Source of the DNA: Bacteroides sp. M10
Lineage (GTDB): Bacteria > Bacteroidota > Bacteroidia > Bacteroidales > Bacteroidaceae
Reading direction: 5' to 3'
Assembly: GCF_014334015.1 (NCBI RefSeq)
Contig: NZ_CP060488.1
Span: forward strand, 3,058,501 to 3,122,500
DNA length: 64,000 nt
In this document: piece by piece, positions 46,270 through 56,300 of the stretch
Layout of the letters: every line of letters starts with the position of its first letter
Position numbering within the stretch: position 1 is the first letter of the stretch
Notes under the pieces: generated by a model
The model's database searches: none
What the model saw: the letters and a program-made list of their open reading frames with translations, nothing else
Told to the model about the DNA's origin: nothing
Program-made: the position numbers and the translations under genes

Positions 46270-46450
46270 GATAATGGATTTAAATAGATTTTGTTTCGTT
46301 GACAAAGGTCGGTATTTCGACTGAATTTTATTTGTAAAAATTGGTCAAAATCATGTATTATTCGTTGCATTATATATGGATTTTGTTACATCTTATATAT
46401 AATAGGTAACGAGGTGTTTGTTCTTTGGGGGAAGAATATGTAAAATCCGG

Positions 46451-46494
46451 AAAACTTCATCCCTTTCTCCCGTAAGAGAAAAGAATGAAGTTTT
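46451..46494 (-). terminator. Terminator after kduI
   Basis: An outer 10-bp stem (46451-46460 with 46485-46494) and an inner 6-bp stem are separated by a 3/3 internal loop; the outer stem supplies T bases on the minus strand. It lies 42 bp past the kduI stop and isolates kduI from the MFS gene. Confidence 0.65.
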
Positions 46495-46535
46495 TCGGAT
46501 CATTGATTATATATATGAGTAGGAATACGCAACGG

Positions 46536-47459
46536 TTAGCGCATTTCTGTATATTTGATCTTGTCCATGTCTCCGTAGTCGAGGTTTTCACCTGCCATAC
46601 CCCAGATAAACATGTAGTTGCTTGTTCCGGCAGCAGCGTGGATAGACCATTCCGGTGCCATGATAGCCTGTTCGTTCTGCATCCATACGATACGTTCTTC
46701 CTGAGGTTCGCCCATGAAGTGGCAGATCGAATTGCCTGTCGGTACATTGAAGTAGAAGTATGCTTCTACACGGCGAGTGTGAGTGTGTGCAGGCATGGTA
46801 TTCCATACGCTACCCGGTTTCAACTCTGTCAATCCCATCTGTAATTGGCAAGGACCTTCTTCAAGTACATTGTTTACAATCAACTGGTTGATAACGCGGT
46901 CGTTGCTTTCTTCCATCTTTCCGGCAGGGAATGAATTAGCTTTCAGCGAGCCTTTGCGTCCGTCGATAGTAATCAATTGAGTTTTGTATTCTTTGTGAGC
47001 AGTAGCCGAGTTGATGTAGAACTTGGCAGGATTGCTGGAATCTTTGCTCTTGAAAGTCACTTTCTGCTTGCCTCTACCTACATACAAAGCATCTTTGAAT
47101 TTTAGCACGTATTCTTTACCGTCTACGGTTACGATACCTTCGCCACCCACATTGATGACACCCAGTTCGCGACGTTCGAGGAAGAATTTAGCTTTCAGTG
47201 GGTCGATTGTTTCAAGTACCAGTTCTTTAGTTGCAGGTACTGCGCCACCGAAGATCAGACGGTCGTACATTGAATAAGTGACGTTGATTTCGTTTGGAAC
47301 CATCACTTTTTCCATCAGGAAGCTACTACGCAAGCGGTTAGTATCATACGTTTTCACGTCTTGCGGATTGCAAGCCACTTGCATCTTGTAATTCACCTGG
47401 GCAGAAGCAGACATCGCTGCGATACCCAACATCATTGCAATTGCTAATTTTTTCATCAT
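46536..47459 (-). CDS. kduI: 5-keto-4-deoxyuronate isomerase with a secretion signal
   Basis: This is a 307-residue protein; KduI of other bacteria is about 278 residues and cytosolic. The catalytic cupin is intact: metal ligands His225, His227, Glu232 ([14 protein letters not shown]) and His274 (IHAAAGT) have exactly the spacing of the E. coli enzyme. The extra N-terminus, [20 protein letters not shown], is a canonical Sec signal peptide, so the product should be periplasmic. The enzyme converts 5-keto-4-deoxyuronate, formed from unsaturated galacturonate, to 3-deoxy-D-glycero-2,5-hexodiulosonate. It lies 21 bp downstream of a PTS EIIC-like permease in one operon. Confidence 0.93.
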   Translation of the reverse strand: MMKKLAIAMMLGIAAMSASAQVNYKMQVACNPQDVKTYDTNRLRSSFLMEKVMVPNEINVTYSMYDRLIFGGAVPATKELVLETIDPLKAKFFLERRELGVINVGGEGIVTVDGKEYVLKFKDALYVGRGKQKVTFKSKDSSNPAKFYINSATAHKEYKTQLITIDGRKGSLKANSFPAGKMEESNDRVINQLIVNNVLEEGPCQLQMGLTELKPGSVWNTMPAHTHTRRVEAYFYFNVPTGNSICHFMGEPQEERIVWMQNEQAIMAPEWSIHAAAGTSNYMFIWGMAGENLDYGDMDKIKYTEMR

Positions 47460-47480
47460 CTTTTCTTTATAGTATTTATA

Positions 47481-48887
47481 TTATTCTTTATTATTCATTG
47501 CTGCATTTTTTGCGTCATTCCGGGTCATGCGGATACGGTTGTAGATAGCCATTCCGAGTGCCAGTGCCACAAGGATGGCAGGACCGATAATTTTCAGACT
47601 GTAAGTCAGGTGGAAGATACCCCAGCAGAAGAGGCTGGAAGCGAAGTCGAGTGCTCCACCTTCAAAACCGGCGGGGATATTTACTGTCGGGTCGCCTGTT
47701 GCAGCATATACATCTTTAGCAGCCATTGTGAAGAAGCCTGCCAGTTCGGTTACGAAATACAGACCTACGATCAAAGCTACCAGACCGATAATGAATGATT
47801 TCACTACGTTACCTTTTGTAATAGGCAGAATCATCGGGAACAGATAGAACATACCTGCCAGAGAGGCCAAAGGTAAGAAACGGTTGCCCGGAAGGATAAC
47901 AGCCAGGAAGATCGTTACAGGGATCAAAAGCAGGGATACCACCAACGTAGTCGGGTGACCGATAACCAATGCAGGGCTCATACCGATGCTCAAACCGGTG
48001 TTATTCTTATATTTTTTAGCGATCAACTCACGGGTAGCGTCAGAAATCGGTTTCAAACCTTCGATGAAAAGGCTGGTGATACGTGGAATCAATTCCATCA
48101 CCGCACCCATCTTGATACCTAATCCTAAAATGCCCGGAATACCATCCAATACTTCTTTCCAGCTGGCACAACCCAATGCTCCGATACCGCAACCAATGAC
48201 GATACCCAGGAACAACGGTTCACCCATCAACCCGAATTTCTTTTTCATACCTTCGGAGTCGATATTCAGTTTGTCGAATCCCGGAATTTTATCAAGTAGT
48301 TTATTGATTACAATAGCAAACGGAACAAAACTTTGGCAGAAGGGTTGTGGAATAGAGATACCCTCCATTTTATCATAGAACTTTTGAAAAGCGGGAGCAG
48401 TCATATCCGCCATTACCAGTGTAATGATGTAGCAGATGATTGCTGCGAAGAATCCCCAGAAGATATTGTCGGAAGCAAAATAAACGATCGCTCCGATAAA
48501 GGCGAAATGCCAGTAGTTCCAAAGGTCGATGTTGACAGTGCGGGTTGTTTTGGTAAGCAACATCAGCAAGTTAACGCCCAGACAAACCGGGATAATAAAA
48601 GCACCGACAGAGGTGTTGTAGGCAACTGCTGCTGCAGAAGGCCATCCCATGTCGAAAATTCCCAGTTCCAATCCGTAGATTTCTACCATTTTACTTAATG
48701 CAGGGCCCAGGCTGCTGGTAAGCAACGCTGTCACTACCGATAAACCAACGAAACCGACACCTACCAATAAACCGCTTTTCAGCGCTTTAGAGAATTTAAT
48801 ACCGATACATACTCCTAAGATTGTGAAAATGACCGGCATCATCACTGCCGCTCCAAGACCGATAATGTACTTGAATACTTCTTCCAT
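47481..48887 (-). CDS. Orphan PTS galactitol-type EIIC-like permease
   Basis: This is a 468-residue membrane protein with about 9-12 hydrophobic segments, matching the EIIC component of the galactitol (Gat) PTS family (GLEVGIFDMGWPSAAAVAYNTSVGA-like N-terminal region, IGMSPALVIGHPTTLVVSLLL, LLIPVTIFLAVILPGNRFLP). No EIIA, EIIB, HPr or EI gene is in the window, and Bacteroides are generally regarded as lacking a classical sugar PTS. It therefore probably works as a secondary carrier without phosphorylation. It is the first gene of an operon with secreted kduI, and is divergent from GH105 across a 301-bp control region. Confidence 0.85.
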   Translation of the reverse strand: MEEVFKYIIGLGAAVMMPVIFTILGVCIGIKFSKALKSGLLVGVGFVGLSVVTALLTSSLGPALSKMVEIYGLELGIFDMGWPSAAAVAYNTSVGAFIIPVCLGVNLLMLLTKTTRTVNIDLWNYWHFAFIGAIVYFASDNIFWGFFAAIICYIITLVMADMTAPAFQKFYDKMEGISIPQPFCQSFVPFAIVINKLLDKIPGFDKLNIDSEGMKKKFGLMGEPLFLGIVIGCGIGALGCASWKEVLDGIPGILGLGIKMGAVMELIPRITSLFIEGLKPISDATRELIAKKYKNNTGLSIGMSPALVIGHPTTLVVSLLLIPVTIFLAVILPGNRFLPLASLAGMFYLFPMILPITKGNVVKSFIIGLVALIVGLYFVTELAGFFTMAAKDVYAATGDPTVNIPAGFEGGALDFASSLFCWGIFHLTYSLKIIGPAILVALALGMAIYNRIRMTRNDAKNAAMNNKE

Positions 48888-49188
48888 TCTGTTCTATTTT
48901 TTCTCTGTTTTAATGATAAATTTCCAGTGTTTCCCCAGAGGGTATTAGTTGTAAACCGTGCCAAAAGTAAGACCTTTTTTGCTTTCTTCCAAAACGAAAC
49001 TCTTAATTTATTAGATATTGCATCAAAAATGGACATTTTTGACGTTTGCGTGCACAAAATTAGTCGTTTCCGTGCACGAAAAACAAAAAATGCACCTACT
49101 TGACTAAAAATTCCTACCAGGTTTGGAGGAAAAGCACTACTTTCGTAGCGTGAAAAAAGACTATGTTGAATCCTTAAAATAACAAACC
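48888..49188. promoter_or_regulatory. 301-bp divergent control region of the pectin-uronate genes
   Basis: This gap separates the EIIC-kduI operon (minus) from GH105-CE8-CE12/CE8 (plus). It contains the 22-bp-period direct repeat at 49043-49077 and A/T-rich sequence on either side. No exact TAnnTTTG box was found on either strand, fitting promoters that need an activator. Confidence 0.65.
49043..49077 (+). promoter_or_regulatory. Candidate AraC-type (HTCS) operator: direct repeat
   Basis: CGTTTGCGTGCAC at 49043-49055 and CGTTTCCGTGCAC at 49065-49077 agree at 12 of 13 positions with a start-to-start distance of 22 bp, two helical turns. Direct repeats of this spacing are typical of AraC-family activator sites. 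The hybrid regulator at 53363-57913 has an AraC output domain. Confidence 0.6.
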
Positions 49189-50388
49189 ATGAGACAAACT
49201 CCTTTTTATAATTTTTTTATATTGGCTTTATTGGTTACAATGACCGTTTCGGTATCAGCGCAGCAGGTCGACAGTAAGTTGCCCTGGTCTGTACGATTGA
49301 CTGAATCGGAAATGATCCGTTACCCGCAATCCTGGCAGCTCGATTTTCAACCGAAATTGAAGTGGGACTATTGCCACGGACTTGAATTGGGAGCCATGCT
49401 CGATGTTTACGATACTTATGGCGACAAGAAAATTCGCGATTACGCCATCGCATACGCAGATACAATGGTGCACGACGACGGAAGCATTACAGCTTATAAA
49501 CTAACTGATTATAGTCTCGACCGTATCAACTCCGGAAAAATTCTTTTCCGTATCTATGAGCAAACGAAGAATCCTAAATATAAAAAAGCGCTCGATCTGC
49601 TTTATAGCCAGTTTGAAGGACAGCCGCGCAATGAAGACGGTGGTTTCTGGCACAAAAAGATTTATCCTCATCAGATGTGGTTGGACGGGATTTACATGGG
49701 AGCTCCTTTTTATGCTGAATATGCTTTCCGTAATAATCTTCCGCAGGATTATGCAGATGTAATCAACCAATTTATCACCTGTGCGCGCCATACGTATGAC
49801 CCTAAGAACGGTCTTTATCGCCATGCGTGTGATGTAAGTCGTACCGAACGTTGGGCAGATCCGGTGACCGGACAGTCGAAACATACTTGGGGACGTGCTA
49901 TGGGATGGTATGCGATGGCATTGGTAGATGCACTTGAATTTATTCCGCTGCATGAAGCCGGAAGAGATTCCCTGCTGGATATCCTGAATAATGTGGCTGT
50001 GCAGGTGAAGAAACTTCAAGACCCGAAGACAGGAGGATGGTATCAGGTAATGGATAGGAGTGGGGACAAGGGAAATTATGTGGAATCTTCCTGCTCTGCT
50101 ATGTTTATTTATTCGCTCTTTAAGGCAGTCCGTCTGGGATATATTGATAAATCTTATTTGGATGTAGCGCTGAAAGGTTATAAGGGATTTCTCGATAATT
50201 TTATCGAAGTGGACAAAAACGGATTGGTAACTATCACCAAAGCTTGTGCAGTGGCAGGATTGGGAGGAAAGGTGTACCGTTCCGGTGATTATGATTATTA
50301 TATAAATGAAACTATCCGCAATAATGATCCTAAAGCCGTAGGACCTTTTATTATGGCTAGCTTGGAATATGAACGTTTACAAAAGTAA
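49189..50388 (+). CDS. GH105 unsaturated (rhamno)galacturonyl hydrolase, secreted
   Basis: This is a 399-residue protein with a Sec signal (about 1-24, ending VSAQ). The (alpha/alpha)6-barrel family motifs are present: W-D-Y-C-H-G-L-E-L-G near residue 63, the catalytic region MWLD166-GIYMGAPF, HTWGRAMGWYAMAL and SSCSAMFIYSLFKAV. GH105 cuts the unsaturated uronic acid left by pectin lyases from the non-reducing end of oligosaccharides by hydration. It is the first gene of the plus-strand pectin operon, 9 bp before the CE8 gene, and is preceded by the candidate operator. Confidence 0.94.
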   Translation: MRQTPFYNFFILALLVTMTVSVSAQQVDSKLPWSVRLTESEMIRYPQSWQLDFQPKLKWDYCHGLELGAMLDVYDTYGDKKIRDYAIAYADTMVHDDGSITAYKLTDYSLDRINSGKILFRIYEQTKNPKYKKALDLLYSQFEGQPRNEDGGFWHKKIYPHQMWLDGIYMGAPFYAEYAFRNNLPQDYADVINQFITCARHTYDPKNGLYRHACDVSRTERWADPVTGQSKHTWGRAMGWYAMALVDALEFIPLHEAGRDSLLDILNNVAVQVKKLQDPKTGGWYQVMDRSGDKGNYVESSCSAMFIYSLFKAVRLGYIDKSYLDVALKGYKGFLDNFIEVDKNGLVTITKACAVAGLGGKVYRSGDYDYYINETIRNNDPKAVGPFIMASLEYERLQK

Positions 50389-50397
50389 TTTCCAGCG

Positions 50398-51369
50398 ATG
50401 AAAAGGACTATTTTGAAAGGAATGATGTGTTTGCTTCTGCTTGGTGTGGGAGCAACATCTGTTTATTCACAGCAACAGCAACGCAAAGACACAATCATTG
50501 TGACACGTGACGGGACGGGAGACTATCGTAATATTCAGGAAGCAGTGGAAGCTGTCCGCGCTTTTATGGATTATACGGTAACTATATTTATCAAGAATGG
50601 TGTCTATAAAGAAAAACTGGTCATCCCTTCCTGGGTAAAGAATGTTCAACTGGTGGGCGAAAGTGCAGAGAAAACGATTATCACTTATGACGATCATGCC
50701 AACATCAATAAGATGGGGACATTTCGTACCTATACAGTAAAAGTAGAGGGAAATGACATTACTTTTAAGGATCTGACGATTGAGAATAATGCGGCTCCAT
50801 TGGGACAGGCGGTAGCCCTTCATACCGAAGGTGACAGACTCATGTTTGTCAACTGCCGTTTCCTGGGAAATCAGGATACTATTTATACGGGTTCTGAAGG
50901 AACACGGCTCTTATTTACCAATTGTTATATCGAGGGGACTACTGATTTTATTTTTGGTCCCTCCACTGCTCTATTCGAGTATTGTGAGCTTCATAGCAAA
51001 CGTGATTCATATATCACGGCCGCTTCAACCCCACAAAGTGAAGAATTCGGATATGTCTTCAAGAACTGCAAGTTGACAGCTGCTCCGGACGTGAAAAAAG
51101 TATATCTGGGTCGTCCGTGGCGTCCTTATGCCGCAACGGTCTTTATTAATTGTGAGTTTGGTAATCACATCCGCCCCGAAGGATGGCACAACTGGAAGAA
51201 TCCGGAGAACGAAAAAACAGCTCGTTATGCCGAATTTGGAAATACCGGTGCAGGTGCTGATACGACAGGACGTGTAACGTGGGCCAAACAACTGACGAAG
51301 AAGGAAGTAGCGAAGTATACTCCGGAAAACATCTTTAAAGAAAGTAGTAACTGGTATCCTTATAAATGA
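50398..51369 (+). CDS. CE8 pectin methylesterase, secreted
   Basis: This is a 323-residue single-domain protein with a Sec signal (about 1-24). The right-handed beta-helix of CE8 shows all catalytic motifs: NQD160-TIY, GTTD183-FIFG and LGR239-PWRPY, corresponding to the two aspartates and the arginine. It removes methyl esters from homogalacturonan so that lyases can act. Its end shows the usual TWAKQLTKKEVAKYTPENIF tail. It lies 9 bp after GH105 and 88 bp before the CE12-CE8 fusion gene. Confidence 0.95.
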   Translation: MKRTILKGMMCLLLLGVGATSVYSQQQQRKDTIIVTRDGTGDYRNIQEAVEAVRAFMDYTVTIFIKNGVYKEKLVIPSWVKNVQLVGESAEKTIITYDDHANINKMGTFRTYTVKVEGNDITFKDLTIENNAAPLGQAVALHTEGDRLMFVNCRFLGNQDTIYTGSEGTRLLFTNCYIEGTTDFIFGPSTALFEYCELHSKRDSYITAASTPQSEEFGYVFKNCKLTAAPDVKKVYLGRPWRPYAATVFINCEFGNHIRPEGWHNWKNPENEKTARYAEFGNTGAGADTTGRVTWAKQLTKKEVAKYTPENIFKESSNWYPYK

Positions 51370-51457
51370 GAGAAGCAAGGCGAATGATTGCCAGCCCGCT
51401 TGTGATTATCAGTTTCAAGCCTTGAAACTATTAGTTGTATTATAATTATAGATAAAT

Positions 51458-53197
51458 ATGAAGACACAAAGACATAAAATGTGGGGGCTGCTGGCAGCAG
51501 TTTTCATTCTTTTTTCTGCATTTCGTGCGGACAAACCGGTTATCACTATCTTCATGATAGGCGATTCGACCATGGCTAACAAGAAAATAGATGGAGGAAA
51601 CCCCGAACGTGGTTGGGGAATGGTGCTTCCCGGATTCTTTTCTGAAGATGTACGGATAGACAACCATGCTGCTAACGGACGCAGTTCCAAGAGCTTTATC
51701 AGTGAGGGACGTTGGGAAAAAGTGATTTCCAAAGTGAAAAAAGGAGATTATGTCTTTATTCAGTTCGGCCATAACGATGAGAAAGCAGACTCTACCCGTC
51801 ACACTGATCCGGGGACCACTTTTGATGAGATTCTTCGCCGCTATGTGAATGAAACCCGTGCCAAAGGTGGAATACCGGTATTGTTTAACTCTATCGTCCG
51901 TCGTAACTTTGTACAACCAAAGGATGACGTCATTGCAAAAGATGTTCGTCGTACACCGGGAGAAAAGGAACAACCGAAAGAGGGAACCGTTTTATTCGAT
52001 ACACATGGTGCTTATCTGGATGCTCCCCGCAATGTGGCAAAAGAATTGGGAGTGACTTTCATTGATATGAATAAAATCACTCACGACCTGGTGCAAGGAC
52101 TTGGACCCATAGAATCTAAGAAATTATTTATGTTTGTCGAGCCCAATCAGGTGCCTGCCTTCCCGAAAGGCCGTGAAGACAATACTCACTTGAATGTATA
52201 CGGAGCACGAACCATTGCCGGATTGGCGGTGGATGCCATCGGCAAGGAAATTCCGGAACTGGCGAAATATATCCGTCATAACGATTATGTAGTGGCTCAA
52301 GATGGTAGCGGTGATTTCTTTACTGTGCAGGAAGCAATCAATGCAGTTCCTGATTTCCGCAAAGAAGTGCGTACCACGATTCTGGTTCGTAAGGGTACCT
52401 ATAAAGAAAAACTGATTATCCCTGAATCCAAAATCAATATTTCTCTGATTGGAGAAGAAGGTGTGGTATTGACTTATGATGGTTTTGCCAACAAGAAAAA
52501 CGTATTCGGTGAGAACATGGGAACTTCCGGTTCGTCCAGCTGTTACATCTATGCTCCCGATTTTTATGCAGAAAACATCACCTTCGAGAATTCATCAGGT
52601 CCCGTAGGACAGGCAGTTGCCTGCTTTGTATCTGCCGACCGTGCCTTTTTTAAGAACTGCCGTTTCCTCGGCTTCCAGGATACTCTCTATACATACGGGA
52701 AGCAAAGCCGCCAATATTACGAAGATTGCTACATCGAAGGAACAGTCGATTTTATTTTCGGATGGTCTATCGCTGTTTTCAATCGCTGCCACATTCATAG
52801 CAAGCGCGACGGTTATGTCACTGCTCCTTCTACCGATAAAGGGAAAAAGTACGGCTATGTCTTCTACGATTGCCGGTTGACGGCTGATGCGGAAGCTACA
52901 AAGGTCTATTTGTCACGTCCCTGGCGTCCGTATGCACAGGCTGTATTTATTCGCTGCGAACTGGGGAAACATATTCTTCCTGTTGGCTGGAATAATTGGG
53001 GTAAGAAAGAAAACGAAAAGACAGTCTTCTATGCCGAATATGAGAGCCGGGGCGAAGGAGCTAATCCGAAAGCGCGTGCCGCTTTCTCCCAACAACTGAA
53101 AAACCTGCAAGGATACGAGATTACGACTGTACTGGCAGGCGAAGATGGATGGAATCCGGTAGCGGACGGACACAAACTGATAACAGTGAAACGTTGA
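51458..53197 (+). CDS. CE12-CE8 fusion: pectin acetylesterase and methylesterase
   Basis: This is a 579-residue secreted protein (signal about 1-24). Residues about 28-270 are an SGNH acetylesterase of CE12 type: GD36-S37-TMANK, then NGRSSKSFISEGRW, FGHNDEK, and DNTHLN carrying the Asp-His pair. Residues about 275-579 are CE8 with FQD408-TLY, GTVD431-FIFG and LSR487-PWRPY. Both sites look intact, so one polypeptide can remove acetyl and methyl groups from pectin. It is the third gene of the plus-strand pectin operon. The CE8 part is clearly related to the preceding gene. Confidence 0.94.
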   Translation: MKTQRHKMWGLLAAVFILFSAFRADKPVITIFMIGDSTMANKKIDGGNPERGWGMVLPGFFSEDVRIDNHAANGRSSKSFISEGRWEKVISKVKKGDYVFIQFGHNDEKADSTRHTDPGTTFDEILRRYVNETRAKGGIPVLFNSIVRRNFVQPKDDVIAKDVRRTPGEKEQPKEGTVLFDTHGAYLDAPRNVAKELGVTFIDMNKITHDLVQGLGPIESKKLFMFVEPNQVPAFPKGREDNTHLNVYGARTIAGLAVDAIGKEIPELAKYIRHNDYVVAQDGSGDFFTVQEAINAVPDFRKEVRTTILVRKGTYKEKLIIPESKINISLIGEEGVVLTYDGFANKKNVFGENMGTSGSSSCYIYAPDFYAENITFENSSGPVGQAVACFVSADRAFFKNCRFLGFQDTLYTYGKQSRQYYEDCYIEGTVDFIFGWSIAVFNRCHIHSKRDGYVTAPSTDKGKKYGYVFYDCRLTADAEATKVYLSRPWRPYAQAVFIRCELGKHILPVGWNNWGKKENEKTVFYAEYESRGEGANPKARAAFSQQLKNLQGYEITTVLAGEDGWNPVADGHKLITVKR

Positions 53198-53362
53198 CTT
53201 GATGAATTTGTAAAGAAATGAATTACTAAGCAAAAAACAATGGATATATAAAAGACAATAGATCACTTGTCCTATAGAATGGCTCGATTCTGTTAAATAG
53301 CCGCTAAAGATTGCATAAAAGTACAACTATTTTTCTATCTTTACGGCACAGAACCGAGTTAT

Positions 53363-56300
53363 ATGATGAAGAAAACCTTAATTTCAGTAATTCTTTTGCT
53401 AGCTATTGTGTTCTCGACACATGCGCAGCAGCACTGTTTTTTCACCCACTATTCTACTGAAGATGGATTGTCCCAAAATACGGTGATGAACATCTTGCAA
53501 GATCACAAAGACAACCTTTGGTTTGCCACTTGGGATGGAATCAACCGTTTCAACGGTTATACCTTTAAAACATATAAGGCCCGTCAGGGAAACTACATCA
53601 GTCTGACCAATAATCGCGTAGACCGTATCTATGAAGACCGTTACGGTTTTTTGTGGCTACTGACTTATGATAATCGTGTTCATCGTTTCGACCCGAAGAC
53701 GGAGACTTTCGAACAAGTACCTGCTGCCGGAGAGGAGGGGAGTGCTTTCAATGTACATACCATTGAGGTGATGCCGAACGGAACCGTCTGGCTGCTGACA
53801 GAAAATGACGGAGCCATCCGCATCCTAACTCATCCGAATGAGAATAATCGTCTGACATGGGATATTTATTCCAGTAAGACGGAACTGTTTCCCTCTTTGC
53901 ATGTATTCAAAGTACATCAGGATAAAGCAGGCAATGACTGGCTGTTGACGGATAACGGCCTCGGCATGATCCGCTCCGGAAAGAAAGAACCAGATTCCTA
54001 TTTTACGGAGACAAAAGGGAAGTTTGGCGGCATGAACCAAGCCTTCTATGCAGTACAGGAGCGGGATAAGGACATCTGCTTTGCTTCGGATCATGGACGT
54101 ATCTGGTCTTATCAGAAAGATAGCGGAGAATTTACGTTGATCGAACTTCCTACAAAAGGGCAGATCACTTCCATTCACCCCGTTGCATCGGACGTTTCTG
54201 TAATTACTACCGATTCGGATGGTTTCTTTACTTATAACCTGCGGACCAAAACAAACGTGCATTACTCATTTTTGACTTGTAAGGCTTTACCCGCAAAACC
54301 AATCCTTTCTGCTTATGTAGACCGTTCTTCGGAAGTGTGGTTCGAGCAGGAAGAACCGGGTGTTGTAGCCCATTTTAATCCCTCGACCGGAGTGGTGACC
54401 CGTGAACAGATTCTTATTGAATACAGTAATCCCGAACGTTCCCGTCCGGCCTTCCATATCCATGAAGATGTAAACGGGTATCTTTGGGTACACCCTTACG
54501 GAGGAGGTTTCTCTTACTTCGATCCTCAAAAAAAACGATTGGTTCCTTTCTATAACGGACTGGGTAGCCGTGACTGGCGCTTCTCCAATAAGATTCATTC
54601 GGCTTTCTCCGACAAACAAGGTAATTTATGGCTTTGCACCCACTCCAAGGGATTGGAGAAGGTGACTTATCGGAATGTACCTTTTGCGATGATGACTCCC
54701 ATGCCGCATGAACATGAATCATTGCATAATGAGGTGCGTGCCCTGTGCGAAGACAAACTGGGTAATCTGTGGGTTGGCTTAAAAGATGGCATGCTTCGTA
54801 TGTATGATGCCGATAAAACTTATAAAGGATACCTGACCGAAAGCGGTATCGTTTCTACTACTGGTACTCCCATGTTGGGAACTGTTTATTTTGTTATTCA
54901 GGATTCGAAAGGAATAATCTGGATTGCAACAAAAGGAGACGGACTTGTCCGTGCTGAGCCGACTTCTTCCAACGGAATGTCTTATAAACTAACCCGTTAT
55001 CTTCATCGTGAAGAGGATATGTACAGTTTGAGCGATAATAATGTGTATTGTATTTATGAAGATCATTATGGTCGTATCTGGGTAGCTACTTTTGCCGGAG
55101 GTATCAATTATATCACGGAGAATGAGGCAGGAAAGACATTGTTTATCAATCACCGGAACAATCTGAAAGGGTATCCGATTGATCCTTGCTACAAAGCGCG
55201 TTTCATTACTTCCGATCATAATGGACGCCTGTGGGTAGGTACAACTACGGGAGCTGTTGCTTTTGATGAGAACTTTAAGAAACCGGAGGATGTGCAGTTC
55301 TATCATTTTTCCCGTATGCCGAACGATACGCAAAGTCTGAGTAATAATGATGTTCATTGGATTATTTCCACTAAGAAAAAGGAACTGTATCTGGCTACTT
55401 TCGGCGGGGGACTCAACAAACTGGTATCTATCAGTAAGGACGGCCACGGAGAGTTCAAATCATATTCCGTACTGGACGGTCTTCCTTCTGACGTCTTGCT
55501 TTCTGTCCGCGAAGATAGTAAGGAGAATTTATGGATTAGTACGGAGAATGGAATTTGTAAGTTTATCCCGTCTGAAGAACGTTTTGAAAGTTACGACGAA
55601 CGTAGTATTACTTTCCCAGTGCGCTTTAGTGAAGCGGCTTCCACATTGACGGCTAAAGGAAGTATGCTTTTCGGTGCCAGTGGGGGAGTCTTTATATTTA
55701 ATCCCGACTCTATTCGTAAGAGTAGCTATATCCCACCTATCGTATTCTCCAAACTGATGGTGACTAATGAGGATATTACACCCGGAGATAACTCCTTGTT
55801 GAAGGTGGATATTGACGATACCGACCCATTGGTGCTCTCACATAAAGAAAATATTTTCTCCGTTCACTTTGCGGCACTTGATTATACCAATCCGCAGAAT
55901 ATACAGTATGCTTATATTCTCGATGGATTTGAGAAACAGTGGACTTTTGCCGACAAGCAGCGTAGTGTGACTTATACGAATCTTCCGAAAGGAGAGTATG
56001 TGCTCCGTGTTCGTTCAACGAATAGTGATGGTGTGTGGGTGGATAATGAACGTATACTGAACATTGTTATTCTGCCTTCTTTCTGGGAGACGCCGGTAGC
56101 TTATGTGCTTTATGTGCTTTTTATTCTGATTATTATTCTCGTAGCCGTTTATATCCTGTTTACTATTTATCGGTTGAAGCATGAAGTTTCGGTCGAACAG
56201 CAGATTTCAGATATAAAATTGCGTTTCTTTACTAATATATCGCATGAGTTGCGTACTCCGCTTACGTTGATAGCCGGTCCGGTGGAGCAGGTCTTGAAGA

